A stretch of DNA of 64,000 nucleotides from Serpula lacrymans var. lacrymans S7.9. Its lineage: Eukaryota; Basidiomycota; Agaricomycetes; Boletales; Serpulaceae. A model generated the notes under the pieces. That model made no database searches, was not told where the DNA came from, and saw only the letters and a list, made by a program, of their open reading frames with translations. Position numbers and translations under genes: made by a program. This document shows positions 49,676-62,610 of the stretch, one piece after another. Numbering within the stretch: the first letter of the stretch is position 1; every line of letters starts with the position of its first letter. The stretch lies in the NCBI RefSeq assembly GCF_000218685.1, contig NW_006763301.1:1-64000 (forward strand), in the 5' to 3' direction.

Positions 49676-51645
49676 ATGGCCAGTCGCAGACCTTCCTCAA
49701 ACCTGGAGATGACCTCGACCATTCCCAACCGTAGGGGATCAGAAAGACGAGGATCAGACAGGCGTGGTTCTGGTTTCTCGTCTCGGAGACCATCTATTGA
49801 TCCATCGAGGCTTATTCCGATGGACAAGTCAGTTACCCCTTCATCTCTTTCGATAATCTAGCCATTCTCCATATGTATTATCTTGATGTATCACGATAGA
49901 TTATTCGTCTCTTCTGATCGTTGACCATTGAGTTGAGTGGTTACAGGTAACTGATCTCTCTGCACAGAGCCTCCCATGTTGGTGGAACAGATGATTTCAA
50001 TGTCGTCTTCATTGGCGCGGGAAATATCATGTTTGGTATGTCTTCCTTGATCTAACGGTCGTATCGGACCTTAAGATCACCCGCTATTCCTAGGCTCTGA
50101 CGAAGGTCCTTGGAACCATTCTTTCCGTTTCGAGCAGTAAGCCTTATTCAGTCTTCCACTAAGGGCGTCTCTCATCTGTATACTAGCAAACTGGGTCTCC
50201 GTCTTAAAGTCGTTGCCCTCATCGATCCCGCAATTGAGCGGGCCAGAGCAGTCCTGCAGAAGAAATGCGACTCTTTCGTCGTCTCTGCCTACCAAGGCAC
50301 TCGTGTATTCAAGACACTTGACGACTTTGTCAAGAACATGTCCTCAAAGGACCGTCCCCGTGCGGTCATTGTTGGCTCCCCACCGATGTTTAGAGGGACT
50401 ATCCAACCCGGCCGTGACGTTGAAATGCAGATCCTCAAATATTTTCCAGGTGTAGCGATGTTTATTGAGAAGCCCATCGCAACTGGTCCAAAGGCAGAAA
50501 TTGAGCAGGCTTTCACGATCGCTAAGCGTATCTCCGATAGCAAAGCTGTCTGTTCTGTCGGGTATGTCGTGCTACATCCTCTATTATACATGCCACTCAA
50601 TATTGCTTGCTATATGCACTAACTTCAGATATATGCTGAGGTATTTGAAGGCTGTTCAGATGATGAAACGAATCATCGAAGAAAATGATCTCACTGTCAT
50701 GGCTACTATTGCCCGCTATGCTTGTGCCTACGAGGCTATCGCTAAGCTTGACTGGTGGGACAAGTCCAAGAGGTAGTTTTGATCCCAAATATGCTACACG
50801 GCTTTACTCACTGCAATTCTAGTGCAGGACCTATTGTCGAGCAGGGGACCCACTTCTGTGATCTCTCACGCTACTTCGGTGGTGAGGTCGACATCTCCTC
50901 GGTCACTGCACACTCCTTGGAATGGGATGAAAATGCAGGGCATTTGTCCAAAATGTCGGTTGACGAAAGCCAGATTGCACCTGAGAACAGGATTCCTCGT
51001 GTCACAGCCGCGACCTGGTTGGTTTAATGGCATATCTTGTCTTTCTCGTCGTATTTACACCGCAGTACAGGAAATACGACTCCGGGGCCGTGGGCAGTTT
51101 CACCCATGTCGCCACACTCCAAGGCCACAACTACAGCTGCGAGCTCGAGGTTCATGCCGACGGCTATTCATTGAAGTACTTTCGGTTTTTCTCCCCAATA
51201 AATACCGAGTCTGACCTCGTTTGGCTGTCACAGGCTAGTGAACCCTTATGTTCAACCTATGCTTTACGTCCGCAAGCCTGGTGATGATCATGAGCAGATG
51301 ATAACTTTCCCTGATGATGACCCATTCTTCTCTGAGGTCCGCTTTACTCTCTCACATACCTTAATGCCACGATACCAAAATATCTCTTTATTAGATCTCC
51401 AACCTGATCGACATCATTGAGGACATTGAAGAAGATCCGGAAGCTGCTCAAATTCTCAGCACCTACGAAGGTAATTATTACCGACGACCTTGTACGACAC
51501 GTCGAACTGATTGGCATTTAATCTTTCAGATGCTTGCAAGACCTATGAGCTGACTTGGGCCATCCGCGAGGCCAGTGAGCGTTCCCGTGATGCTAAATTG
51601 GCTAGGAGCAAAGCTGCAGCTGAGGCCGTGAAAGAAAGCACTTGA
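49676..51645 (+). CDS. Gfo/Idh/MocA-family NAD(P)-dependent oxidoreductase (ten exons)
   Basis: Exons 49676-49827, 49968-50035, 50094-50136, 50187-50561, 50629-50772, 50823-51017, 51071-51175, 51234-51336, 51395-51470 and 51530-51645; all phases agree. After about 50 Ser/Arg-rich residues (possible disordered tail), FNVVFIGAGNIMFG is the Rossmann dinucleotide-binding loop. Then come ALIDPAIERARAVLQKK, PRAVIVGSPPMFRG and FIEKPIATGP, the EKP motif that supplies the catalytic lysine region in this family. The C-terminal substrate domain contains GPIVEQGTHFCDLSRYFGG. The substrate cannot be inferred. It converges on a second member of the same superfamily (51923-53522). Confidence 0.85.
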
Positions 51646-51922
51646 ATGAAAACGAGCTTAATGAGTAATGCTCCAAACAAAGAAGTTTGTAAGACATATT
51701 TAGACTGGGCGGCTTCTAAATAGAAAGTGGTCTCACTTGTAAAAGGAGTGTAATAGAATCATTTCTTGCGTACTTGGAACCTCATAGAATTTTTATGCCT
51801 TGAGGTTATGCCCCCGACGAAATGCAAGTAACTTTTCCATTGGATAGTTTTTCCATAAGCACTTCTTTTGATGATCAGGCTCTACATATAGTACAAAGTT
51901 AAGAATTTATTTAGAGACAAGA

Positions 51923-53522
51923 TCACAACACCTTCTCTACACCATCAGGTAACTTGTAATTACCTTGACGTCGAACCTACCAGTGTGTCAGTAAAAAAAA
52001 AGTGTCCGCTTGTTGTAATTTAGCATACTTACCTCATCAAAAACTTCCATCTCCAGAATACTTTTGTCATGCCCCCAGAGTGCACTCTCAAGTTTTCCAT
52101 CCCTCACACAACGGGCAACCTCGTCGGCCTGGAAATGCCATCCGCTACCGACATAGTCAAACTTCCTCGTTTCTTCTCGCGCAACGACTCCAGGCTTTCC
52201 CGGAGCGAAATACTGCACGGTGAACGACCTGGGACAAGGTACCGGAGCCGCGATGATAATTGTACCTTTCTCATAGCGGATAGTAACTCCTGGACTGTGC
52301 GATGCAACATTCATGCTACAGCTCAACACCGCTTGGGCAGCTAGTGTGGAGCCTGTGGCAGGGTTAGGCGCAAAGGTAACAGTGTATGAGGTATTGCAGT
52401 CGACGCCGGTTGCGGGCAGCTTGTACATTGTTGCGGTGATATTAGAGGGTTTTGTACTCTTGTTTGAGGGGTGTTCGTAAAGCGCGATGGTAGCCTATGA
52501 GAAAGCACAGTATAAGCGCTAACGCTAATTTTTTTTCCTGAATTTAACTTACCCAGACTAGAGGATAAGGACCCCTATAGTTCGGGAAAAAATGAGGAAC
52601 AGTTTTCCATGAATTACCTTGCGTACTTACAAATCTAAGATTGCGCCTCCTCCAAGGGCAGGGTCCATCATCCTGTGGGTCTTAGGAAGTCCTTGACAAT
52701 GTTTTAGCCAAGTTGAGTCAATTCTAATGCATAAAGTATACATACTACTGATGCCAAAGTCGTTGGAAAAGTCCGCATGTACAACAACAGGGGCGCCTAG
52801 AGTGCCATCTTCCGCGAGTTTCTTGAGTTCTAGGGTGAGTGGCTGGAAACGCGTCCAAAGGGCTTCCATGAAGAATACGCCTTGTTTCTTCGCCTCTGCT
52901 ATGAGCGAGCGCAGCTCGGCGGAATTGACAGTCACGGGTTTTTCGCAGAGGACGTGCTTCTTGGCTCGGATCGCATCAAGGGCATTGACGTAGTGATAGG
53001 TATGAGGAGTACCTATATCAACATTGGTAAGAAATTCCAAGTTCCTGGCCAAACAACTTTTGACAAACCAATATAGATAGCATCGACGTTCTAACCAAAG
53101 ATTTCGATGAGCAACTTGTGCGACCGAAGTTGGCGGGTTCCTCTTACCTTATCAGCGTATACTTCTTCGTAAGTTCCGTATGCCTTCACAGATTTATCTC
53201 CTTCAACATACTCGGTGATAAATTTCTGTGCCTTTTCCACGCTACGGGACCCCACGGCAGTTACTTTATGAACTACGTCATGCACATCTCGGCTTCATAG
53301 TTTACATCAAGCTTAGGAGCAACGGGTTGAAAATGCTACGAAGGAGAACATACGTTTTTGGATCAACTAAAAGATCCTATAATATTGTACGATGCCGGGC
53401 GCTCAGAACACTTCCACATTATTCAAAAAATAGTTTATCAAGCTCACCGAGACGACGCGTTCGGCAATCCAGCCTGTTGATATGATACCCCAGCGAAGAA
53501 CGAATGGTGAAGAGGGTGCCAT
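51923..53522 (-). CDS. Dihydrodiol dehydrogenase / NADP-D-xylose dehydrogenase-like (376 aa)
   Basis: Nine exons (53522-53448, 53376-53354, 53292-53148, 53090-53069, 53012-52746, 52691-52631, 52574-52553, 52494-52033, 51976-51923) give 376 residues with consistent phase. MAPSSPFVLRWGIISTGWIA begins the Rossmann fold; KKHVLCEKPVTVNSAE carries the EKP motif; FMEALWTRFQPLT and MMDPALGGGAILDLGPYPL are characteristic of the dimeric dihydrodiol dehydrogenase branch of Gfo/Idh/MocA. The C-terminus ends GNYKLPDGVEKVL. Fungal members oxidise aldoses such as D-xylose with NADP; the true substrate is inferred only. Two exons of 22-23 bases are unusually small. Confidence 0.85.
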
Positions 53523-53979
53523 GAGAGATATGAGTGCACTGACGGGATTGTTGAATCAAAGGCTGCCCGTGTTTCCAGTATATTATACAAGGTGGATATG
53601 ATCCCATGACCAGTGAATAACATGTCCGGCCCAGTCCGGAAGAACGTCGCAGAATTGCCGAATAAATATAGATAGGTCCTATCAAGAAAGTGACCTGGAC
53701 TGTGGCACAACAGGGACTGAATGATTGCATGAGTGAGGACAAGAATATAAAATGAATATACATGATCTCGATGCGATGAGTACGTACATTGAGACATTGA
53801 GACAGGGCAGCTTGAGATAAAATACAAATACATAGAGCCCAAACTTTCACGGACAGCAACATTGTAGGGTCACTTGTATGATGTTTGCAGCCAGCTAGCC
53901 AGAACATTGCAGTGTAAAGCACATATGCTCCATTGTGATCAGGTCTGGAGCGTCCAAATTTCCATGAGTTTTGCTTCTT
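53523..53979. other. Intergenic, upstream of the dehydrogenase
   Basis: Between the 3' end of HNT3 and the start of the dehydrogenase, both on the minus strand. Overlapping short frames show no domain. No gene recognised. Confidence 0.45.
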
Positions 53980-54862
53980 CTAAGCTGCATCTGGCGACCT
54001 CCTTTCCTTTGGCACTGTTTCCAACGCGTCTGTCCCTTTGGCAGTCGGGAGGTCTGGGCTTTTTTGTTTCCTCTTCAGCTTCGCTGTTTCCCTTTGCATT
54101 TCCTTATCCCACTCTTCTTGCAGGTGGCTTTTTAGTGCTGGCATATTGGCGATGACTCGTTCACATTTCCAACATTCGAAATCTCCTTTCAAAAGCGGCT
54201 CATACTGGGACTTCTTTAATTGAGACACCTGAGAGTCAGATCAGATGTGATAGACCATGACAAGCATGGTTAGCATTGGCCGATGTTTGGTTCAGAGGCA
54301 AAACGTACAGTATCATAATAAGAAGGTTCGGCGTCAAACCATGAAAGAACGTCGTCCAGGTGAAGAAAGAACCCATGCTTTGGATGAAACGATTGGTAGT
54401 GCTGTTTCTTTCTCATCCTGGGAGAACACAGGTCGTTCGAAAGGACATGAAGATGAAGATGCCTAGACGCTGTCTTATAAATTTGAGATAATGGGAGCAA
54501 AACGAAACACACTCCATGCTCGGCACTGCATGGAACCCTGTCCATATCCCCCACTTGAAGCCATACCGCTTCATCATCTCAGACTCAATCATGTCCTTCA
54601 CGGACTGTGCTTCTTCTTTCATTGTCAGTAGAACGCTCTTTGCTTTCGAATTGTCGCATTTCAACAGTGACGATAGGTTCGCAAGATCAAAAATACTCAG
54701 CGAAGGTTGAGGGCGCGGCAAGATTAGAAAGTGGAATATTGACTTTGGAAACGCGTCGAACAGCGTCACAGACGTCTCAGAGTGAGATAGCAGAACAGAT
54801 GGTGGAAGTGTTGCAGGATTGGACTTTAACGCATAACTTCGTAGCACGGTCAGTTGAGACAT
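53980..54862 (-). CDS. HNT3: Aprataxin-like DNA deadenylase HNT3 (253 aa)
   Basis: Removes AMP from abortive 5'-adenylated DNA ends during ligation repair, in the nucleus. Exons 54862-54511, 54469-54309 and 54228-53980. The HIT domain covers residues about 20-140: FHFLILPRPQPSLSIFDLAN, then GFHAVPSM and the active-site triad HLHLHVLSNDL. The C-terminus carries the aprataxin zinc finger FECWKCERVIANMPALKSHL, followed by a basic tail. Intron 1 uses donor GTGTTT after GAG T, which is the only choice that keeps HLHLH in frame; it could be a base or two off. Divergent from RPS21, 198 bases apart. Confidence 0.85.
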
Positions 54863-55060
54863 GGCAATTCTTTGACAAGTAATAGTTCAGTACAGAGGAT
54901 CCTCAGTGACTCTTCAGTTCAGATGTAGAACACCGAATAGGGAAGGCTGACATAATGCAGCGTTTTCGATTGCAGCTGTACAGTTTATCGTTCGAGTATC
55001 CCACGCATCCTATCGCCAACGTCAAAGTACTCTATCCCAGTCCAAAACTCATAGCTCACG

Positions 55061-55490
55061 ATGGAAAACGATCAGGTGAGCAAGCTCAAGGATATTACAG
55101 TATATGACTGACTGACAAGGATACGTATAGGGTGTTCTTGTTGATCTCTACGTTCCCCGCAAATGCGCGGCTACCAGTATGTTATACAAGCAAACACCAT
55201 GGGATATTGAGATATTGACCTAGCGTGTGCCAGACCGTCTCATTACTTCCAAGGATCACGCTTCGGTCCAAGTCAATGTCGCTGATGTTGACGCCGATGG
55301 CAAGGCTTTGAGCACTTACACTTCGTTTGCCCTGTGCGGCCAGGTTAGATCGCAGGGTGAGAGTGATGACTCTGTTAACCGGTTAGCAACCAAGGCTGGA
55401 TGTGAGTTATGCCTTCTGTGTTTTACTGTGGGATTCTTTTGACGCGAGTTTCTTGTAGTGCTTCGGAATGTGTGGTCGTATCAAAAGTAA
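55061..55490 (+). CDS. RPS21: 40S ribosomal protein S21 (eS21), 86 aa
   Basis: Exons 55061-55075, 55131-55176, 55234-55401 and 55459-55490 give an 86-residue protein beginning [20 protein letters not shown] and ending NVWSYQK, with [20 protein letters not shown] in the middle. Length and sequence fit eukaryotic eS21, a component of the 40S head/body near uS2. The 15-base first exon is typical of fungal ribosomal protein genes, whose introns often sit just after the start. Confidence 0.95.
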
Positions 55491-55971
55491 ACAGCCTCTT
55501 GTAGACCATTATACTGCATTTATTTGCTTTTACATCGTTTGGGCTGGCTGTTCAGTTATCCATTTACTTGCATATGGCAAGCTAGGAGACGTAGGATGTG
55601 AATGTTGTGGCTGCTGATAAAGTGATACCTGGTAGTCGAAAACTTGTCAAAAATGTGCACTATCTTGCCGAATGTTGACATCCGCTAAATCCATCGTACG
55701 CGAATGCAAGTGCTACATCTGTGCCCATTGATAGTCATGTGAGATTAGAGTCGACATCCATATTGTATGATATTCCATGTGTTTCCTTGTTGCATACATG
55801 ATGAGAAATGCTGCAGCACCCGAGGAATGCAGACATGACCATATATGGCGTTATCCGGTTGCAGCAAATGCTCCCAAGTCAGGCCGACGCCGCCAGCCCA
55901 GCCTCAACTTACCGTCACACCGGCCGCAGCGCTAACGCAGTCCACGACTGTGGATATAAGATTGCAGGCTT
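55491..55971. other. Intergenic between RPS21 and the Gyp7-like gene
   Basis: Contains the RPS21 3' region and the promoter of the next gene. Frames from 55808 and 55845 are open here but do not join in phase to the downstream exons, so I leave them out. Confidence 0.45.
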
Positions 55972-58900
55972 ATGGTTCAAGGCATCCGTCCAACTTCATA
56001 CGACAGTTCGTTGTCTACACTATCAGTGAGTTGCATGTTGTTCCACACATGCTCATCCTTACCTTCAAGCCCCTTTGTATACAGTCTGGCTCAATGGTTG
56101 AAATTCAGCGTCACGACGATGACTTTGCGCCGCAGTCTATGTTCCCACCTGGCCAGGACGGCGACAAGTACCGTCTCGTGTATAGCAAATCTAAAGTGTA
56201 TGTCAATCCCACAGCTTATGCTAGAGACAACATCCCTGGTTTCGTGGCACTGGTCAAACGAGTTCGTTACCTTCTCTGTCCCACTGCCACTAGATCTCAT
56301 CTTTGAAACATACAGGAAGCTATCAACCCTACCTATCTACTTGCTTGGATACCCGAGACCCTGCTAAACGAGAAAGGAACAGCGGAATGGGATAAGTTTG
56401 TCAAGATCGAAGAGAAAGCTGTTTTAGACGAAGAGGACGATGGTTCGTTTACTTTTATCTCATCTCGCCATATTATCGTCTTACGTCTTTTGTAGACGCT
56501 GTCCTCATAGATCTTCCTACTCAACGGCCGGAGTCATACGCTTTCTCAGTACCCCTGACAGCCATTTACTCTCTTATTGTATTGCAGCCTTCTTTATCGT
56601 CGTGGTGTGAGTACGCCACTATCGTGTATTTTTGTATTTAAAAAAAACTGACTGTTGATTCAGATGGATCTATTGGCATTAACCTCATAAACGGATCCAC
56701 GCTCCCCACACTCCATTTCCATGATGATGAATCACTTTCGTTCATTTTACCTTCTCGTCGCAATCGTCAAAGTTCCCCAGCCTCTACATCTTACCGTCCT
56801 GCTTCTCCTATCTCTCCAACGTTATCCAGACCTTCCAACTCATGGGGCGGGGAAGATCTTCTGTCGCGCCTGCGCTCGTATGCACATATCATGCGTTCGA
56901 CCTTGCAACCAACTTTATTCCTAGTAGACCCTTCCCGAGCTGACGTGGAAACCCACTCTGTGCAAGTATTCTCTGACGATGCCGTTGACGATATTCTGGC
57001 CCAATCCTCGTATGCAAACTCGCACTCACCAGTCCCAGCGCATCGCCGACCACGTCCACTTTCATCATCAGAATCACCAAACCCCTACTCCGCTCGACCA
57101 TCCGTTCTACATCGCTCTCTCTATCCTCCATCTATCTCATCCTCTCCAGAGTCATCTCGAGCACGCATGGCTCTTCTGCAGTCGTTCTCGAATATAACAC
57201 GAGCCACGAGACACGCTGCGCAGAACATTCTTTCTCATCCACTAGCGAAGCCCATCATCCCTCACCTGCCAGATCCAGTCAAAAGCCTTGTAAACGCGAA
57301 TGGTGAATGGGAATGGGGAAGCTGGGTGGAGAAGGGTGGCGTTGGAGAATTTGAGAGCGCGCGTGTCTATCTCGCACGATGGGCGCGTATTGTAGCGGAG
57401 GAGGGTGAACGCTCGCGACGAAAGGAGGCACAGACACTGCCCTCTGTGTCTTCATCAGATGTGGCTGAAGAGACCTCTTCGCTGGGTGTCTTCGAGCTGC
57501 TACACTCTACGATCAATCTACCCCCTCCAAATACTTCCAGGGATCCAACGCACCCTATAGATGAGAAGACCTGGGAGAAGTGGTTTGCGGACGATGGAAG
57601 GCCAAAGATACGGGTCGAGGAAATGAAGCGGGAGATATTCAGGAGGGGTATATCTTCTCAAGGGAACCTGAGGCGGATAATCTGGCCTTTCCTCCTAGGA
57701 GTACACGAATGGAACACCAGCTCCAAAGAAAGGGAAAGGAAATGGGAAGCCAAACGGTAGTTTCTTTATTCTTTTTCAAACTTCCCAGCGATATTGAGTA
57801 TGGACCACTTAGAGCGCTCTATCAACAAACAAAGGACGAGTGGTGTGGCGTTCCTGAAGTATTTGATCGTCCAGATATCGTAGAGGTTCGGATGAGTCTC
57901 GTACCTGGTGCTGGTATATACTAAACTAGTTTTCCCTTAGGAGCGTCACCGAATTGACGTGGATTGCCGTCGAACAGACAGGAATCAGCCCTTATTTTCT
58001 GCTCCAACTCAGTCTTCTAGCGACAATAGTGACGAAATAAAACACCAACGGTATTCTACTATTTCGCCCCAGATGAATGACATCGGTGCACAATCCCCCA
58101 GTAACGAGCATATCGACCGGTTAGCTGGCATCTTGCTGACGTACAATTTTTATGAAAAGAGTCTTGGTGAGTTCATAGTGTCATACCGTACAATTCATGT
58201 TGTTTTGTGCTCACCATAAGAACGACAAAAGGTTACGTCCAGGGCATGTCTGATCTTTGTGCCCCTTTGTATGTCGTGTTGGGTTCTGATGAAGAGCTTA
58301 CCTTTTGGTGTTTCGTGGAGGTCATGGATGGCATGGTCAGTGTATCCAGCTTTGACCTAGCATTTATGGTTCTGAGGCCCTTGCACAGAAACAGAATTTC
58401 CTCCGAGATCAAAGTGGGATGAAGAGACAGCTGACGATGTTGCAAGAGCTCATCAGTGTTATGGACCCGGAGCTGTATCGGCATTTAGGTTCTGAAATAC
58501 CATCTCTCAGACTATTTCATACAACTGACACCAATATGTGCAGAGAAAACCGATGGTCTCAACCTATTCTTCTGCTTTAGGTATGTTCCGTAGCTACCCT
58601 GCTAAGGACGCCATTCATAAAATGATGATCGCAGATGGGTCCTTATCGCTTTCAAACGTGAATTTCCGTTCGATGACGTCCTTCGACTCTGGGAAGTTCT
58701 CTGGACTAATTATTATAGCAACAATTTCGTCCTTTTCGTGGCACTTGCTGTGCTAGAATCTCACAGAGATATGATCTTGCGATACTTGGTCGAGGTCGGT
58801 GTTTCATCTCTCGATAAGTTCAAATTGCTTACATTCGTATCACAGTTTGACGAACTACTAAAGGTTATTTTCTTTGAATGCGTGTTATTGTTATTTCGTT

Positions 58901-59189
58901 CAAATCATCTAATCAACCCTTGCTCTAGTACTGCAACGAGCTCAGCATGACGATCGAACTTGATTCTACCCTCGCCCAAGCAGAAGTCTTGTTCTTATCA
59001 TTCGCTCAACTTGTCGCCGACATCGATCGACGTCGGGCTGAAGAGTCTAGTAATACCAAGTCTACTGATGGGCTACGACGTCGGGGGACAACGGGGAACA
59101 TTGGCACTATCAGCACGAGCACGGTCGCGAAGATATCCATACCTGCTCTGAGCGACAATCTAAGAGATTTCTTGAAGATGGAAAGTTAG
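55972..59189 (+). CDS. GYP7: Gyp7-like TBC-domain Rab GTPase-activating protein (about 854 aa)
   Basis: Stimulates GTP hydrolysis by Rab proteins (Gyp7 acts on Ypt7 in vacuole fusion). Thirteen exons: 55972-56025, 56085-56261, 56316-56442, 56496-56606, 56664-57756, 57789-57885, 57941-58166, 58232-58335, 58389-58488, 58544-58580, 58635-58794, 58846-58863, 58929-59189; phases agree. The N-terminal domain has RLVYSKSKVYVNPTAYARDN, as in Gyp7/TBC1D15. The TBC domain starts NLRRIIWPFLLGVHEWN. The arginine finger lies in RIDVDCRRTDRN and the glutamine finger in YVQGMSDLCAPLY; NNFVLFVALAVLESHRDMIL follows. The start is uncertain: ATG 56094 (MVEIQRHDDD) is an alternative without exon 1. Confidence 0.85.
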
Positions 59190-59527
59190 CGGTCAGTAGT
59201 TCGTTATATTGTTTTTGAGGGTTTAGTTTCGTTTCCGCGCATATATTTGTAGCAATAAACAATTGAAATGCAGCATATTTACAAAGCGTAGGTTGCAAAG
59301 GACGCTCAGGCCTGGTCCAACAGCATGTACATATGGCATAACCTGATTTATAGAACTACGAATGCACGCTGCCAAAGGAAGTATACATCGTGGCTGCAAA
59401 ATCTCACGTGTAAATGGATGCTTTCCAAGTAAATCGTAAATAATTATTATTACTAGTGTCCTTGTGATCCGCAATAAGCACTAAACCTGACGGTATCGAG
59501 AGTAGTCCATGGAGTGAAAACGTTATA
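59190..59527. other. Intergenic, convergent 3' ends
   Basis: 3' regions of the Gyp7-like and PAP2 genes. No gene seen. Confidence 0.45.
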
Positions 59528-61235
59528 CTATGTTCTGCCATTACTCGTATGGTGGTCTTCCTCCCTCCATATCTCCTCCAAGGGACCAGGATCAGGCTTT
59601 CGGACAGTCCCATTCATCAGCTCTACGTTGTCGCCACCCATCTCGCTGCTATCCCTATACCCATGATTGTGCGGCAAAGTAGTCTCTGTGTGGTAGGTGG
59701 GCAGAACTTCATCATCGCGTGCGATACGAGGCGAGTATGGGCTATGAGAGTTTGGAGAGGCGAGATCGGGGTAGTATTGGCGGTAAGTAAAGTATGATAC
59801 GACGAGTCCGAGGATGGAGCCGGCTAAGACGTCCTGCCAGTGATCTGCAAAAGAAAATGTTTCCCGTTTTGGTTATTTTCCTGGGCTTCAAAGGTCAAAA
59901 GAGGTAGTTGACTACTTACGCCTGTAGTCCATTGTGCGGGAGATCGCGACTAGACTAGCACCAGCGAGAGGGGCTACTGATAGCCATGCTTTCCCCTGTG
60001 TCAAGCGAATCAGCACATAAACGACTGGTAGATGGGCCAACGGGAACACGTACAGCGTGACCCCTTTTATCAAACAAATGGAGCTTTCCCGCTAGGTAAA
60101 ACGATAAAAACCCGAGTCCAGCGAATGATACTGCAAGATTATCCACAAATTATGAGCAATGAATTTAAAGAGACACTGTGGATTGGCATACAGCTAGAAT
60201 GGCCACTTGGGAAACTTCTCCAGCCATCTAACATCATAGCGCTATCTGTCTGAGTACATATAGCATCTGTTGACAGCCCATAAGTTGGGTCGGTGGATCC
60301 GGGGATGGGTATGCATCTAGATAGTAGGTCTGTGCAGATATGGATGACATTCAACTCTAGGCAGCAGGTATATGCGTCAAGTGTGACCAACCGGGACGAG
60401 GACGGCCGACGGTGATCTTCGTAAACTGCGTGATACCTCCAGTAATTGCCAATCCCAATATCACTGAAGCGCATATAGTAAGTGTGGCTGACCTGCGGCG
60501 TAAACGTGAATAAGCTTACACCCTAAAACACTGTTATGGAAGTCCCAAAATGATCGGACGGTAAAGAGGTTAATGACAAGCTGGAGTACGATTGGTGAAG
60601 CTACAGCGATCATGTACAACGCGACATCCTACAAGCGAGGCATATCAGTAAGAAGTTGATACGGTTATAAGGTCCTTCTCACCGGTACGCGCTCGTGTAC
60701 AGCATAGCTAGATTTGGTCAGAAATGGATGCTCAAGAACCAGACGTTGATAACTTACGGGTGGCGTATCCTGGATTGCAAATGCCAATTGTGAATAATCG
60801 AGAGTCAAAATCATACGAATGAAGGTACATACGAGATGTCATTAACTGAGAAGTCTCTTCTGAATCCATGAATATCATTGAGAGCGAAGAAGACGATACT
60901 GATCACACGGCGTGAGACTCGGCCATTTGAATAGAATGGATTCTGATCTTACGCAAGTACTATAGTTATGATCCTGTACCAGTGTCAGTGACTGCTTTCC
61001 ATTATGATAGAAATGTAATATACCAGTCGGGGGCATATGACTTGACGAGCTTGATTCGCCTTTTCCTGTCTGTTGTTTTTCCGGAAGATCTATCCATGCC
61101 ATTGGTGTTGCGAGTGAAGAGACTTCTCATTGGTATTTCCTCTTGCTCTGGGCTTGATGAACGTCGATAAGAAGTGGTGGGATATGAAGGGGACTTTGGA
61201 TGTTCAGAAAGAAAAGAAGAGTACGGGGAAGTCAT
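59528..61235 (-). CDS. PAP2-family lipid phosphate phosphatase (DPP1/LPP1-like, 383 aa)
   Basis: Membrane phosphatase for phosphatidate, diacylglycerol pyrophosphate and related lipids. Eleven exons (61235-61024, 60973-60953, 60898-60833, 60769-60758, 60707-60683, 60628-60522, 60492-60392, 60329-60192, 60130-60054, 59995-59920, 59844-59528) keep phase. All three catalytic signatures are present: C1 as a Lys followed by TVGRPRPD, C2 SFPSGHSS, and C3 SRTMDYRHHWQDVLAGS with its histidine. About six hydrophobic segments flank them. The N-terminus (70 residues) is Ser/Arg-rich and cytosolic; the C-terminus is acidic and polar. One exon is only 12 bases. Divergent from the PPP4R2-like gene. Confidence 0.9.
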
Positions 61236-61454
61236 TTAAATTTATTGTGTGCTATACATAAGAAGGGTTCCCACCAGACAAGGACAAGCACACACAGCCG
61301 TGGCTGGCGAGTCTCTTGGCTGCCACCACGTTTGCACAGCGAGTTAGCTATAGTCGTCAATTCGGATGTCTCCACAGTTCGGACCAGACTGCGGACATCG
61401 GAACGTCACTGCCCTTACTGCACCCGACCGCGCCTCTTCTGTTCAGCAGCAAAC

Positions 61455-62610
61455 ATGAGCGATGTCGACGGCGCGTATCACATATCTCCCAATTTTGAAT
61501 GGAAAGCAGGCAGGTCGTCGTTTGCTCGTCGTAGCACGGGTTCGTAATGAGTGTTTGAGCTTTCAGATTACGATGCCGTCCTGGACGGTATAGCCACCAC
61601 CGACGTCGTACAGTTAGTCTCCAATCAGTCTTATATCTGTCTTCATTGTTTATAATGCCAAACTCTAGCACAGAATGGACTACGCTACGAGATATCATCA
61701 AATATAAGATTAACCAGGTGTTGCTTCTTCACATCATCTTTCATCCGTCTCGAATCTGATTCCGAATGACAGAATACTGGACTCTTCCCTTCCAATGCCG
61801 ATCAATTAATGGCCCCAATAGTGCCCTCTCAAAACTATGCAGACATAGACTCAGGAAATCTGAAGTTGCCACCCTTCCCTCCTCGAAGACGTAACGAGTT
61901 GAATCCCGTGGAGGTACCCAAAGTTCACCTCAACCAACAAGAGACGAATGAGATGAAAAGTTACATCTTCAAGCAGCTACACGAGTTCGATGAGTGCGTC
62001 CATTTCTGTTGCTCGGCTATAATCGATAGTCTGACTGCGGACAAGAACTCCTCCATTCACAATACAACGTTTATGCGAGCTGTGCTTACAGCCAAAACAA
62101 CACTACCGCGCTCTCGGGAAATATCTCAGAGCCGTGGAAAAGACGCTTCTTGTCACATCTAGTTGGAATTCTTTCCCCATTGAATCCAATAATAACGGTC
62201 CAAATACAACATCCATTTCACTAAGTGGTACCATACGAACTGTTCCCACCACTCCTTTATTCTCGCCCATTCCTTTCTTACACGATGATGCAAGACGCTC
62301 CAAATCACGTAGTCCGCCTCCCTCACCACTTGCACTGAACGCAATGGAAGCCGGTGGCCCGGTGGAATCACTTACAGAAGGAATGCCCCAGAGAGCGCTA
62401 GGACTGGTGGACGAACTGGATGACCCCAACCCAGGCCACATGAGTGACCATCCGACGGCTTTGACAGCCGTAACAACTGTGACTCCACAGCCATTTCTTG
62501 GAAGCCTTGAGCAGAGATTTGTTAAAGCAGAGGGGGGTCCAGGAACGCAGGAAGGAGAGTCTCGTACTGATATGGCGGTTGATGGTGCAGATGATAAAGA
62601 AAACAAATGA
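61455..62610 (+). CDS. PPP4R2-like regulatory subunit of protein phosphatase 4 (311 aa)
   Basis: Exons 61455-61509, 61567-61612, 61669-61717, 61773-61993 and 62046-62610. The conserved R2 domain is seen as STEWTTLRDIIKYKI-like sequence, then PPFTIQRLCELCLQPKQHY and LGKYLRAVEKTLLVTSSW, the hallmark of PPP4R2/Psy4 subunits that target the PP4 catalytic subunit to DNA-damage substrates. The second half is a disordered acidic tail (ESRTDMAVDGADDKENK). Intron 1 appears to use a GC donor (GCAGGT at 61510), because only that choice reads KADYDAVLDG in frame. Confidence 0.8.

Noticed and set aside
53419..53922. 167-aa minus-strand ORF upstream of the dehydrogenase
   Set aside because: Overlaps exon 1 of the dehydrogenase in another frame; low-complexity hydrophobic translation without domain.
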